In this document: in pieces, positions 15,584-22,014 of the stretch
Position numbering within the stretch: the stretch's first letter is position 1
How the letters are laid out: every line of letters starts with the position of its first letter
Origin: Burkholderiales bacterium
GTDB taxonomy: Bacteria > Pseudomonadota > Gammaproteobacteria > Burkholderiales > Methylophilaceae
Reading direction: 5' to 3'
DNA length: 32,461 nt
Assembly (NCBI GenBank): GCA_030831475.1
Contig: JAURKY010000007.1
Span: 1 to 32,461 of the forward strand
Translations under genes and position numbers: made by a program
The notes under the pieces: generated by a model
What the model saw: the letters and a program-made list of their open reading frames with translations, nothing else
The model's database searches: none
Told to the model about the DNA's origin: nothing

Positions 15584-15754
15584 ATGGCAAAAATACTTGT
15601 TGCTTTTTTAATGTCACTTGTTTTATTTGGTTGCAATAATAATTCATCTAATGATGTTTCAACTGCAGATTCTGAACCAGCTCAAGAAGCTCCAGTAGAA
15701 GAAGCTCCAGTAGAAGAAGCTCCAGTAGAAGAAGCTCCAGCTGATACTGAATAA
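15584..15754 (+). CDS. Small lipoprotein with EAPVE repeats
   Basis: The 56-residue product has a lipoprotein signal with lipobox LVLFG-C17, then a polar linker (NNNSSNDVSTADSEPAQ) and a tail of EAPVE repeats ending EAPADTE. The lipobox Cys at position 17 and the MxKIL-type start match the other two small lipoproteins nearby (12169, 17174), but the GGNGGFNP motif is missing. AAGGGAAAA precedes the ATG. It has its own promoter and terminator. Function unknown; the acidic, proline-rich tail is likely extended. Confidence 0.85.
   Translation: MAKILVAFLMSLVLFGCNNNSSNDVSTADSEPAQEAPVEEAPVEEAPVEEAPADTE
15686..15740 (+). repeat. 15-bp tandem repeat in the lipoprotein tail
   Basis: Three full units of GAAGCTCCAGTAGAA (15686-15700, 15701-15715, 15716-15730) and a ten-base partial fourth encode EAPVE. 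The core GAAGAAGCTCCAG is also the core of the 33-bp repeat in rpsP and rplS. Confidence 0.9.
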
Positions 15755-15770
15755 GCAAATCAATTAAGTA

Positions 15771-15797
15771 AAAAAACCATCCTTAGGGTGGTTTTTT
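15771..15797. terminator. Bidirectional Rho-independent terminator
   Basis: AAAAAACCATCC / GGGTGGTTTTTT form a long stem around a TTA loop (one mismatch region), with T runs on both strands. It serves the lipoprotein on the plus strand and the convergent gene ending at 15809 on the minus strand. Confidence 0.9.
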
Positions 15798-15808
15798 TAT
15801 GGTCAGAT

Positions 15809-16126
15809 TTAGTTTTTACAACGATCTTGAGAAGTGGTTTCTATTTCCATAAGACTATTATTATCCATTTCAACCTCGACGCATTGTCCCACTACCGCAG
15901 GCCCATTTTCCTCATCTAAACGAGTCGATTCGACAATGTAAAATGTTTTATCTCCAATGGTCCAAGCACCTACTTTTTCTTCAGGCCTATTGGAAATAAT
16001 GCCATGATAATCATCTTCATCGAACCAATGGTCTAAAACATCCTCTATATCTTTACCTTGATTTGCATAATATAAAAATATAAAAAGTGTTACGATGATT
16101 ATGAGGACAATTGATTTTTTAACCAT
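15809..16126 (-). CDS. Hypothetical membrane-anchored protein
   Basis: The 105-residue protein starts MVKKSIVLIIIVTLFIFLYYA, a single membrane helix, followed by an acidic, soluble part with DIEDVLDHWFDEDDYHGI, VGAWTIGDKTFYIVEST and two Cys near the C-terminus (GQCVEV and QDRCKN) that could form a disulfide outside the cytoplasm. No family is recognised. Its ATG is only 15 bases from the ATG of the divergent gene at 16142, and no ribosome binding site is visible, so the start is uncertain. Confidence 0.7.
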   Translation of the reverse strand: MVKKSIVLIIIVTLFIFLYYANQGKDIEDVLDHWFDEDDYHGIISNRPEEKVGAWTIGDKTFYIVESTRLDEENGPAVVGQCVEVEMDNNSLMEIETTSQDRCKN

Positions 16127-16141
16127 ACCAATGATTCTATT

Positions 16142-16468
16142 ATGAAAAAACTACTTTGGCTTATTTTATTGCCTCATTTAGTTCAAGCTGAGTTAATTAG
16201 CGTTGAACTTTTATGTAAAGGGGTTGAAAAAATTCAGAATCAAGAGATTACCGAAATGATTAGAATTGATGGTAATACTTTAGTGCACAAAGTTCATGGC
16301 AATCATTTTTTAGAAGTCACAGATAATAAAATCAGCATGCTTGAGATGGATGGTGAAAAAGTAGGGCTATCTTTTGATCTAAATCGAAATAATGGCGATA
16401 TTGAAATTATTCGAGGCTGGGATAAGCCTTATCATTTTAAAGGCAGTTGCGGGGTCATTAGAAGATAA
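16142..16468 (+). CDS. Hypothetical secreted protein
   Basis: The 108-residue product has a signal peptide MKKLLWLILLPHLVQA, probably cut before ELISVELL. The mature part has two Cys (LLCKGVEK and GSCGVIRR), likely disulfide bonded, and alternating hydrophobic residues typical of a small beta protein. No known domain is recognised. The divergent neighbour starts 15 bases away, so promoter elements must lie inside that gene. A strong terminator follows. Function unknown; a periplasmic location is inferred from the signal peptide. Confidence 0.75.
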   Translation: MKKLLWLILLPHLVQAELISVELLCKGVEKIQNQEITEMIRIDGNTLVHKVHGNHFLEVTDNKISMLEMDGEKVGLSFDLNRNNGDIEIIRGWDKPYHFKGSCGVIRR

Positions 16469-16472
16469 TAAA

Positions 16473-16494
16473 AAAGGGGCTATCAGCCCCTTTC
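16473..16494. terminator. Bidirectional terminator between the secreted protein and hsp20
   Basis: AAAGGGGC / GCCCCTTT with a TATCA loop, A-rich upstream and T-rich downstream. It lies between the convergent stops at 16468 and 16500. Confidence 0.85.
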
Positions 16495-16499
16495 TTAAT

Positions 16500-16979
16500 T
16501 TAAGCTAAAACTTCTTCAGCTTTTTTTTCTAATTTTGGCATTGAATAATTCTTTAAAGTGCCAATTTCAATCTTTTTAGGTTTTTTAGATTCTGGAATAA
16601 TATTTTCCAATCCAATCGATAAGATACCATTTTTAAAGGCTGCACCTTGAACCTCAATGGTGTCTGCTAGGCGAATCGTTTTCGAAAAAGATCGTGTACC
16701 AATACCCTTATGAAGGTAATTGACTTCATTATCAGCCTGCTCTTTTTCACCTTTAACAGTCATAAGGCCATCTTTGACAGTAATATCAATTTCTTTTTCA
16801 TCAAAACCTGCAATCGCAAGCTCAACCATGTAATGGGTATCATTAACCTTAATAATATTATGCGGCGGGAATTTGTCGCTGACAGTTTCAACTGAATTTT
16901 GCATAATAGACTCGATGTCTCTTAGCATGGTTTCAAAACCAAGTGTACTTGGGTATAAATTACCAAACGAAATTTTCAT
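16500..16979 (-). CDS. Small heat shock protein, Hsp20/alpha-crystallin family (IbpA-like)
   Basis: Hsp20 proteins bind unfolding proteins and hold them for refolding by DnaK and ClpB. The 159 residues contain the alpha-crystallin domain at about 38-135 (YMVELAIAGFDEKEIDITVKDG, then the conserved GIGTRSFSKTIRLADTIEV and AAFKNGILSIGLENIIPE, with the family A-x-x-x-N-G-I-L motif). The IbpA-type N-terminus includes LGFETML. The C-terminus has the ...KKIEIG motif. AAGGAGATAAC precedes the ATG. An excellent sigma-32 promoter is upstream, so heat induction is expected. Confidence 0.94.
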   Translation of the reverse strand: MKISFGNLYPSTLGFETMLRDIESIMQNSVETVSDKFPPHNIIKVNDTHYMVELAIAGFDEKEIDITVKDGLMTVKGEKEQADNEVNYLHKGIGTRSFSKTIRLADTIEVQGAAFKNGILSIGLENIIPESKKPKKIEIGTLKNYSMPKLEKKAEEVLA

Positions 16980-17055
16980 AGTTATCTCCTTAATTTAAAG
17001 CAAAATAAATGTATGTAATGATTTACCCCTAAGGCATAAATTAATTACAAATTAA

Positions 17056-17083
17056 ATATGGGGTTAATATGTTTTTTTTCAAG
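17056..17083 (-). promoter_or_regulatory. Sigma-32 (RpoH) heat shock promoter for hsp20
   Basis: On the minus strand, CTTGAAA (17077-17083) and CCCCATAT (17056-17063) are separated by 13 bases, an almost perfect match to the RpoH consensus CTTGAAA-N11-16-CCCCATNT. The predicted start near 17049 gives a leader of about 70 bases. Confidence 0.88.
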
Positions 17084-17087
17084 GTAA

Positions 17088-17115
17088 TTGAAAATTTCTA
17101 GAAGAGTGTTAATAT
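17088..17115 (+). promoter_or_regulatory. Sigma-70 promoter for small lipoprotein at 17174
   Basis: TTGAAA at 17088-17093 and TAATAT at 17110-17115 are 16 bases apart. It lies back to back with the divergent sigma-32 promoter of hsp20, only five bases between the two -35 elements. The predicted start is near 17122. Confidence 0.65.
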
Positions 17116-17173
17116 TTATTTATTCATAGCAATGTGAATCGGTACTAATTAAATAATTTGAAAGGATAGTTTC

Positions 17174-17383
17174 ATGCCAAAAATTTTAATCGTTTTTATA
17201 CTAGGCCTTTTTGTCATTGGCTGTAATAGTTCTGACACGTCTTCTGCTGCAGCTGATGCTCCTGCAGAAGAAGCTACAGCTGATGCTGGCGACGCTTTTC
17301 ATCCTACCGATGCTTTATTAATTGGCGGTAATGGCGGCTTTAACCCATCAGATGGTGGCGCAGATCTAGGTGACGTTAATTAA
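17174..17383 (+). CDS. Small lipoprotein with GGNGGFNP C-terminal motif (copy 2)
   Basis: The 69-residue product has a lipoprotein signal with lipobox FVIG-C17 and Asn at +2. An Ala-rich linker (AAADAPAEEATADAGD) is followed by the C-terminal block FHPTDALLIGGNGGFNPS-DGGADLGDVN. This block matches the lipoprotein at 12169 almost residue for residue, while the DNA differs at many third positions, so the peptide is under selection. Family unknown to me. AAAGGATAG precedes the start. A terminator follows that also carries the start region of the next gene. Confidence 0.88.
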   Translation: MPKILIVFILGLFVIGCNSSDTSSAAADAPAEEATADAGDAFHPTDALLIGGNGGFNPSDGGADLGDVN

Positions 17384-17392
17384 ATAATTTAG

Positions 17393-17419
17393 GCCTCAAT
17401 TTAAATTGGGGCTTTTTTT
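17393..17419 (+). terminator. Terminator that overlaps the start region of the next gene
   Basis: GCCTCAATTT / AAATTGGGGC (one G-T pair) is followed by seven T. The next ATG begins at 17420, directly after the T run, and its only Shine-Dalgarno-like sequence, GGGG at 17407-17410, is inside the right arm of the hairpin. Confidence 0.85.
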
Positions 17420-17668
17420 ATGAAAATTTTACTTGGGGTATTTTTATTCGTTACCTCATTGCTTATTCTTGCTGAAGAAGAGAGAGATAGCACTCTATCA
17501 AAAGAAGAGGTATCCAAGCTTGAGTCGCAACACGAATACTCGAACACAAAAAAGCTGCTAAAAGATTTAGAGAATTACGAGTCTTATCGGCCAGATTCTT
17601 TTAATGATGCTAGTCGCAATCCTTTTCAAAAAAAACGTTATGAATTTGACTTAGATGATGATAATTAA
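17420..17668 (+). CDS. Hypothetical small secreted protein
   Basis: The 82-residue product has a signal peptide MKILLGVFLFVTSLLILA, likely cut before EEERDS. The mature part is highly charged (KEEVSKLE, KKLLKDLENYE), probably helical, and ends in RNPFQKKRYEFDLDDDN. No family is recognised. The start sits at the end of the terminator of the preceding lipoprotein, so expression depends on terminator read-through and hairpin opening, or on an unseen promoter. Translation is plausible because of the clean signal peptide, but this is the least certain of the larger frames here. Confidence 0.65.
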   Translation: MKILLGVFLFVTSLLILAEEERDSTLSKEEVSKLESQHEYSNTKKLLKDLENYESYRPDSFNDASRNPFQKKRYEFDLDDDN

Positions 17669-17708
17669 ATTCTTTCTTTTTTTCTTTTCTTTCATATAAA
17701 TTTATTCT

Positions 17709-18242
17709 ATGAATAATATTTTTAGATTAATTATAAGCTTGGTCATTGCATCTATTTTTGCAGGTTGTACGACCATCGCAACCTCAGGTGCTGATCGTCG
17801 TCCTCTTGGTACACAAATTGATGATTCAAAAATTGATTTTGGGTGTCCCTCAAGTTCTAGTGATGAAAAATTTAGAATCCAATGTTTAACCTATAATTAC
17901 ACTGTTTTAGTCACTGGACAGGCTGCTGATCAGAAAAAAATTGATCAGTTGATTGCCGAAGTTAAGAAGATTGAGAATGTAAAAAAAGTGATTAATCGTA
18001 TGACTGTAGGCGCTATCAACGATGATATCTCGGGTGATGCAAAAATTACTGCGGACGTGATAGAAGAAATCATTGAAGAAGAGGGCGTGTCTAAATTCCA
18101 TGTCCAGGTTTATACTGAATTAGGTGTGACTTATTTATTGGGTTCTCTTTTTGATGAAGAGGCACAAGCTGCGATTACAGCCGCTAAGCGATCAACTAAG
18201 CTTAAAAAACTAGAGCCCTTATTTCAGGGCCCTGTTTATTAA
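17709..18242 (+). CDS. Dual BON-domain outer-membrane lipoprotein (DolP/YraP-like)
   Basis: The 177-residue protein has a lipoprotein signal with lipobox IFAG-C20. Two BON domains follow: one about 36-104 (YTVLVTGQAADQKKIDQLIAEVKKIENVKKVINRM) and one about 108-172 (ITADVIEEIIEEEGVSKFHVQVYTELGVTYLLGSLFDEEAQAAITAAK). This is the architecture of DolP, which helps outer-membrane integrity and the Bam machinery in E. coli. In E. coli and many relatives the gene sits beside diaA or mtgA-like cell envelope genes. Here it is convergent with a SYLF gene. Assignment to the orthologue is likely but not proven. Confidence 0.85.
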   Translation: MNNIFRLIISLVIASIFAGCTTIATSGADRRPLGTQIDDSKIDFGCPSSSSDEKFRIQCLTYNYTVLVTGQAADQKKIDQLIAEVKKIENVKKVINRMTVGAINDDISGDAKITADVIEEIIEEEGVSKFHVQVYTELGVTYLLGSLFDEEAQAAITAAKRSTKLKKLEPLFQGPVY

Positions 18243-18260
18243 TTTCTAAATTAAATAGAG

Positions 18261-18803
18261 TTACTGCGGCGTATCAATTTTACTAATCTTAGCACCCTCT
18301 AAATTTAGGTTGTACATCAAGCCTTTATTTGAGTAAACAAATGCAACAACAGGATCTTCGATAGTTTCGGTGTTGATTTCTCCTCCCACACCCCATACAG
18401 CGACCGCGACACTGGCATCACCTCCAGCCTCCCATCCACTTTTATTTCGAAAAGTTTTTAAGGCATCATCGGTCATAAATAAATAAACTTCAGCTCTTTT
18501 TTGAACGCCAATTTGGAAGCCTACAGAACCACCGATATTGTTATAGTACTGCATCTTTTTTCCACCAATAATCAGTGCTCCTTCACCATAAGCCCCTCCA
18601 AAAACTAACCCGGCTTTGATAATACCTGGAAACACCAAAATCCCTTTAGCTTTTTTAGAAAGCTCTTGTGCTGCAGGTGAGAATTTATATAACTCATCCA
18701 ATGCGACTTTAATTTCTGCGTCCAACTCAGCCTTAGAAGCACTGAAAGCTAAATTTGATAGTGTAAGTAAAAAAATCAAAAACGTTGTCCTAATAAATTG
18801 CAT
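18261..18803 (-). CDS. SYLF-domain (YSC84-like) secreted lipid-binding protein
   Basis: The 180-residue protein has a signal peptide (MQFIRTTFLIFLLTLSNLAFSA) followed by a SYLF domain spanning nearly the whole mature part: AKGILVFPGIIKAGLVFGGAYGEGALI, YYNNIGGSVGFQIGVQKRAEVYLFMT and VWGVGGEINTETIEDPVVAFVYSNKGLMYNLNLEGAKIS. Bacterial members are exported and of unclear role. The eukaryotic relatives bind phosphoinositides. It is convergent with the BON lipoprotein gene 18 bases away. Upstream it faces the Fur-box region of the porin operon. Confidence 0.88.
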   Translation of the reverse strand: MQFIRTTFLIFLLTLSNLAFSASKAELDAEIKVALDELYKFSPAAQELSKKAKGILVFPGIIKAGLVFGGAYGEGALIIGGKKMQYYNNIGGSVGFQIGVQKRAEVYLFMTDDALKTFRNKSGWEAGGDASVAVAVWGVGGEINTETIEDPVVAFVYSNKGLMYNLNLEGAKISKIDTPQ

Positions 18804-18867
18804 ATATATTTTCTCCTCTCAATAAAGAATATAAGCAACTTTTATAGGGTTGTAAACTACAAAAGAC

Positions 18868-18897
18868 TTGTAATTGAGAATGATTCTCATTTATAAT
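18868..18897 (+). promoter_or_regulatory. Promoter of the porin operon
   Basis: TTGTAA at 18868-18873 and a perfect TATAAT at 18892-18897 are 18 bases apart. The spacer is entirely filled by the first Fur box, and the second Fur box covers the expected start near 18904. Confidence 0.7.
18871..18893. promoter_or_regulatory. Fur box 1
   Basis: A 23-base unit with the perfect palindrome TGAGAATGATTCTCA (18875-18889) matches the iron-responsive Fur consensus GATAATGATTATCATT at nearly all positions. It lies in the promoter spacer. Confidence 0.9.
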
Positions 18898-18916
18898 TGA
18901 GAATGATTCTCATTTA
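18894..18916. promoter_or_regulatory. Fur box 2
   Basis: An exact second copy of the 23-base unit follows directly, with its palindrome at 18898-18912. The tandem, zero-gap arrangement places two Fur dimers in register over the -10 box and start. Confidence 0.9.
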
Positions 18917-18930
18917 TATTTAGGATTTTA

Positions 18931-20139
18931 ATGATGTTAAGACAATGGACCCCACTTTTTGCGATGCTGTTTATTTTTTCTGCAAGTGCAAACACACCTA
19001 GCAATGAAGAGATCTATCAAATGATGATGGAATTAAAAAAAGAAATTGCAGATCTTCGAGCTGAAAATAAAAAATTAAAAGAATCAGTTGAGGTGGTTGA
19101 AGAATCTGTGGATGAGGTTGTTATAGCTACGGATGAAGCCATCAAAGAACAAGCTAAGATTGCAAGCCGAACATCCTTTGGGGGTTATGGTGAGTTGCAT
19201 GGCAATTGGTTAGATGATCAACATGGCAGTGCTGACAAAGATGAAATTGATTTACATCGTTTTGTTCTTGAATTCAGACACGAGTTTAGTGATAACTTAA
19301 GATTTGTATCTGAGGTTGAATATGAGCATGGTGTTGCAGGTGAGGGACAGAATGGTGAGGTCGAGATTGAACAGGCATACATTCAATATGACTTAAATAA
19401 TCAATATTCAATGACAGGTGGTGTGTTTATCATTCCTGTAGGGATACTTAATGAAACACATGAACCTGGAACTTTTTATGGTGTAGAAAGAAATAATGTA
19501 GAGACTAAAATTATACCAACCACATGGTGGGAAGGCGGCGCCATGCTATCAGCTAAGTACGATAGTGGTATTAGTTATGATCTAGCAGTCTCTTCAGGCC
19601 TTAAAGCTTCTGCAGCGGATTATTTACCAAGGGATGCACGGCAAAAAGTGAGTGAAGCTTCAGCCAAAAGCCCATCATTGACTGGCCGAATTAAATATAC
19701 TGGCATTCCTGGTTTAGAAATTGCTGGATCTATAAATCATCAAGTTGATTACAGTCAGGACACCTTGAGTACAGTTGATGATGCGACTTTATATGAAGCT
19801 CATGCCATTTTACAAAGAGGAAATTTTGGTTTTAAAGCTATGTATGCGGAGTGGGATATCCAAGGTAGTGGCCCCAGGTCGGTTGGTGCCGACAGACAGC
19901 TTGGTTGGTTTGTAGAGCCCTCTTATAGAATTCATGATGTTGGTTTTTTTACCAGGTATAGCCTTTATGACAACAAAGCCAACTCCTCGTCAGATACAGA
20001 GGTTAAACAATGGGATATCGGTGTGAATTGGTGGATTCATAAAGATGTTGTTGTAAAACTAGATTATCAAGACCAGTCAACAGCTTCAGGTATCACTGAG
20101 CTGGATGGCATTAACGCTGGACTAGGATACGCTTTTTAG
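18931..20139 (+). CDS. Outer-membrane porin with N-terminal coiled coil (Fur-regulated)
   Basis: The 402-residue protein has a signal peptide (cut after SASA, about residue 20), a coiled coil at about 25-66 (EEIYQMMMELKKEIADLRAENKKLKESV), and a beta barrel from about 82 (SFGGYGELHGNW) to the terminal Phe (GINAGLGYAF). It resembles the phosphate-selective porin O/P superfamily, whose members often have such a coiled coil and form trimers. The twin Fur boxes point to iron limitation. No iron ligand motif is evident. It heads an operon with a flavoprotein and a PepSY protein, which argues for a role in iron entry. The exact solute is unknown. Confidence 0.82.
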   Translation: MMLRQWTPLFAMLFIFSASANTPSNEEIYQMMMELKKEIADLRAENKKLKESVEVVEESVDEVVIATDEAIKEQAKIASRTSFGGYGELHGNWLDDQHGSADKDEIDLHRFVLEFRHEFSDNLRFVSEVEYEHGVAGEGQNGEVEIEQAYIQYDLNNQYSMTGGVFIIPVGILNETHEPGTFYGVERNNVETKIIPTTWWEGGAMLSAKYDSGISYDLAVSSGLKASAADYLPRDARQKVSEASAKSPSLTGRIKYTGIPGLEIAGSINHQVDYSQDTLSTVDDATLYEAHAILQRGNFGFKAMYAEWDIQGSGPRSVGADRQLGWFVEPSYRIHDVGFFTRYSLYDNKANSSSDTEVKQWDIGVNWWIHKDVVVKLDYQDQSTASGITELDGINAGLGYAF

Positions 20140-20149
20140 TGACATATAA

Positions 20150-20659
20150 ATGAGACTATTATTAGTAATATTATTATCTTTTTTTGTTACGTTGAATCTT
20201 TTTGCCAAAGGAACTTATAAAGCTGAGGATACATTCTTAAAAGAGGCATTTAATGGTGATATACCTAAATCTCAGTCCATTATTTTAAAGAGAGAACTTA
20301 GGGACAATATTCAAAATATTTTAGGACATCCTTATTCAGGTTTAAGAATTAAGTATTGGAGAAATGACCAAACTACGGCATGGATTCTTGAAGAGGTAGG
20401 TAAAGATGAACTCATAACCTTTGGATTTGCTATCAATGATAAGAAAATTTTTAAGGCAGATGTATTAATCTTTCGTGAGACGAGGGGCTGGGAAATAAAA
20501 TACCCTGCTTTTACTCAACAATTTATTGGTTTGCAATTAATGGATGAGAATTTGTCAAAAAATATAGATGGTGTCTCGGGAGCCACTTTATCTGTTTATG
20601 CCATGAAGGCGACTGCCAGGTTGGCATTATTTTTAAATGATTATGTTTTAAGTCAATGA
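20150..20659 (+). CDS. Exported FMN-binding domain protein (probable covalent flavoprotein)
   Basis: The 169-residue protein has a signal peptide (MRLLLVILLSFFVTLNLFA) and one FMN-binding domain. Its motif D140-G-V-S-G-A-T146 is the known flavinylation motif, in which ApbE attaches FMN to the Thr through a phosphodiester bond. The protein therefore very likely carries covalent FMN in the periplasm. No apbE gene is in the window. It begins ten bases after the porin stop and overlaps the next start by four bases (ATGA). Related proteins carry electrons to periplasmic acceptors; ferric reduction is inferred here from Fur control. Confidence 0.85.
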   Translation: MRLLLVILLSFFVTLNLFAKGTYKAEDTFLKEAFNGDIPKSQSIILKRELRDNIQNILGHPYSGLRIKYWRNDQTTAWILEEVGKDELITFGFAINDKKIFKADVLIFRETRGWEIKYPAFTQQFIGLQLMDENLSKNIDGVSGATLSVYAMKATARLALFLNDYVLSQ

Positions 20660-21384
20660 AAAAAAATAAAAAAATTATTGATTTACACCGCTACATTGGT
20701 TTGATCATTTGTATTTTTTTAGTGCTGTTATCGATTACGGGTATCTTTTTGAATCATACTGAAGATTTAAAGCTCAGCGAGAGACATTTAAAGTGGCCTT
20801 GGCTAATGAAAATTTATGGCTTTGAGGTTCCCCAAGTTGACCAACATTTTGAGGTTGGTGATCACTTTATAAGCAATTATCAGGGGCAAATTTTTATTGA
20901 TGGCCAGTCATCGTTTGTAATTCAAGAGGCTTTAAAGGGTGTTGTTATTAACAACAATATTTTTTATATTGCCACGTCTGAAGAAGTTTATCTTTTTTCT
21001 GATCAGCAAGATTTTATTGATATTTTGGAGCCCCCGGTTGATTCAATTGAGTCTATTGGTCAGGACCAACTCAATAACACAATTTTAATTCAAGATAACG
21101 TAAGACAAATCTGGTCTTTGAATGATATTGAAAATGATTGGAAGTTAACTGAGATTCAAAGTAATCCTTGGAGCATAGAAACTTCCATGACAAGCATGCA
21201 ACAAGAGATGATGAAAAATTACTTTTTTGGCAAAGGCATTAGCTTAGAGCAATTTTTGCTCGATCTGCATAATGGTGCCATTTTAAAAAAACTAGGGAAA
21301 TATTTATTAGATATTGTTGGCATTCTAACGCTGGTTTTATCGGTCACGGGCATTTGGATGTGGTCATTTAGAAAAAAAAGATAA
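20656..21384 (+). CDS. PepSY-associated membrane protein (probable redox partner)
   Basis: The 242-residue protein has two membrane helices, near 13-33 and 214-236, with a periplasmic domain between. Family features are DLHRYIGLIICIFLVLLSITGIFLNHTED at the start and LHNGAILKKLGKYLLDIVGILTLVLSVTGIWMWSFR at the end. The His residues at the helix borders (H11, H34, H205) are positioned as in PepSY_TM proteins, such as the siderophore reductases FoxB and PiuB, that bind heme. It could pass electrons from the quinone pool to the upstream flavoprotein. It is the last gene of the operon, and its stop abuts that of the next convergent gene. Confidence 0.8.
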   Translation: MKKNKKIIDLHRYIGLIICIFLVLLSITGIFLNHTEDLKLSERHLKWPWLMKIYGFEVPQVDQHFEVGDHFISNYQGQIFIDGQSSFVIQEALKGVVINNNIFYIATSEEVYLFSDQQDFIDILEPPVDSIESIGQDQLNNTILIQDNVRQIWSLNDIENDWKLTEIQSNPWSIETSMTSMQQEMMKNYFFGKGISLEQFLLDLHNGAILKKLGKYLLDIVGILTLVLSVTGIWMWSFRKKR

Positions 21385-22014
21385 CTAATATCGCCACAAG
21401 TACCATGCAGCCACAGAACGATAAGGCTGCCATTTTTTGGATTCCATAAGTAATAAAGATAGACTGATAGAGTCTAATTTTTTCATCTTTTGATAATTAG
21501 ATTTAATAGCAAAGTCAGTGGCCGGCATGATATCAAGTCGGCCTAAATTAAAGATCAACATCATCTCAACGGTCCATCTTCCTACACCCTTGATGACTAT
21601 AAGCTTTTCGATAATCTCTTCATCATCCATACGTTTAAGATCATTAGAGTTTGGAATAGTATGATCATGGTGACATCGTGCAATATCTAAAATACTGACT
21701 AATTTATTTTTTGATAACCCACATTGTTTGAGTAAATTGGGATCCATTTCTAAAATAGCGCTTGCATGAGGTGGTTGGTTATTAAAAAGAGATAAAAAAC
21801 GATCGTAAATGGTTGAGGCAGCTTTGGGGTGAAGCTGCTGAAAGATAACGGATTTAATTAATGATTGGTAGGGCTCGAGATTACTTATAGCAATTTCACA
21901 AGGACCCACTTTTTGAATCAATTCATACCAATCAGCATCTAGATTCGATAAAAAAGCTTCCGCTTTTTTTAAATTTTGTTTACCAGTTAATTTTTTTTCC
22001 TGCATAGTCAACAT
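21385..22014 (-). CDS. DNA-3-methyladenine glycosylase, HhH-GPD family (AlkA-like)
   Basis: The 209-residue protein matches the helix-hairpin-helix glycosylases that remove alkylated bases. The hairpin IKGVGRWTVEMMLIF is followed by the catalytic-Asp segment LDIMPATDFAIK. An upstream part (PYQSLIKSVIFQQLHPKAASTIYDRF) is typical of yeast Mag1-like and AlkA-like enzymes. The frame is open to 22047. Other ATGs are at 22026 and 22005; 22014 is chosen because an AGG lies five bases before it. The gene overlaps the 3' end of the SDR gene by about 35 bases, so the two are probably cotranscribed. No N-terminal AlkA domain is present. Confidence 0.85.
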   Translation of the reverse strand: MLTMQEKKLTGKQNLKKAEAFLSNLDADWYELIQKVGPCEIAISNLEPYQSLIKSVIFQQLHPKAASTIYDRFLSLFNNQPPHASAILEMDPNLLKQCGLSKNKLVSILDIARCHHDHTIPNSNDLKRMDDEEIIEKLIVIKGVGRWTVEMMLIFNLGRLDIMPATDFAIKSNYQKMKKLDSISLSLLLMESKKWQPYRSVAAWYLWRY

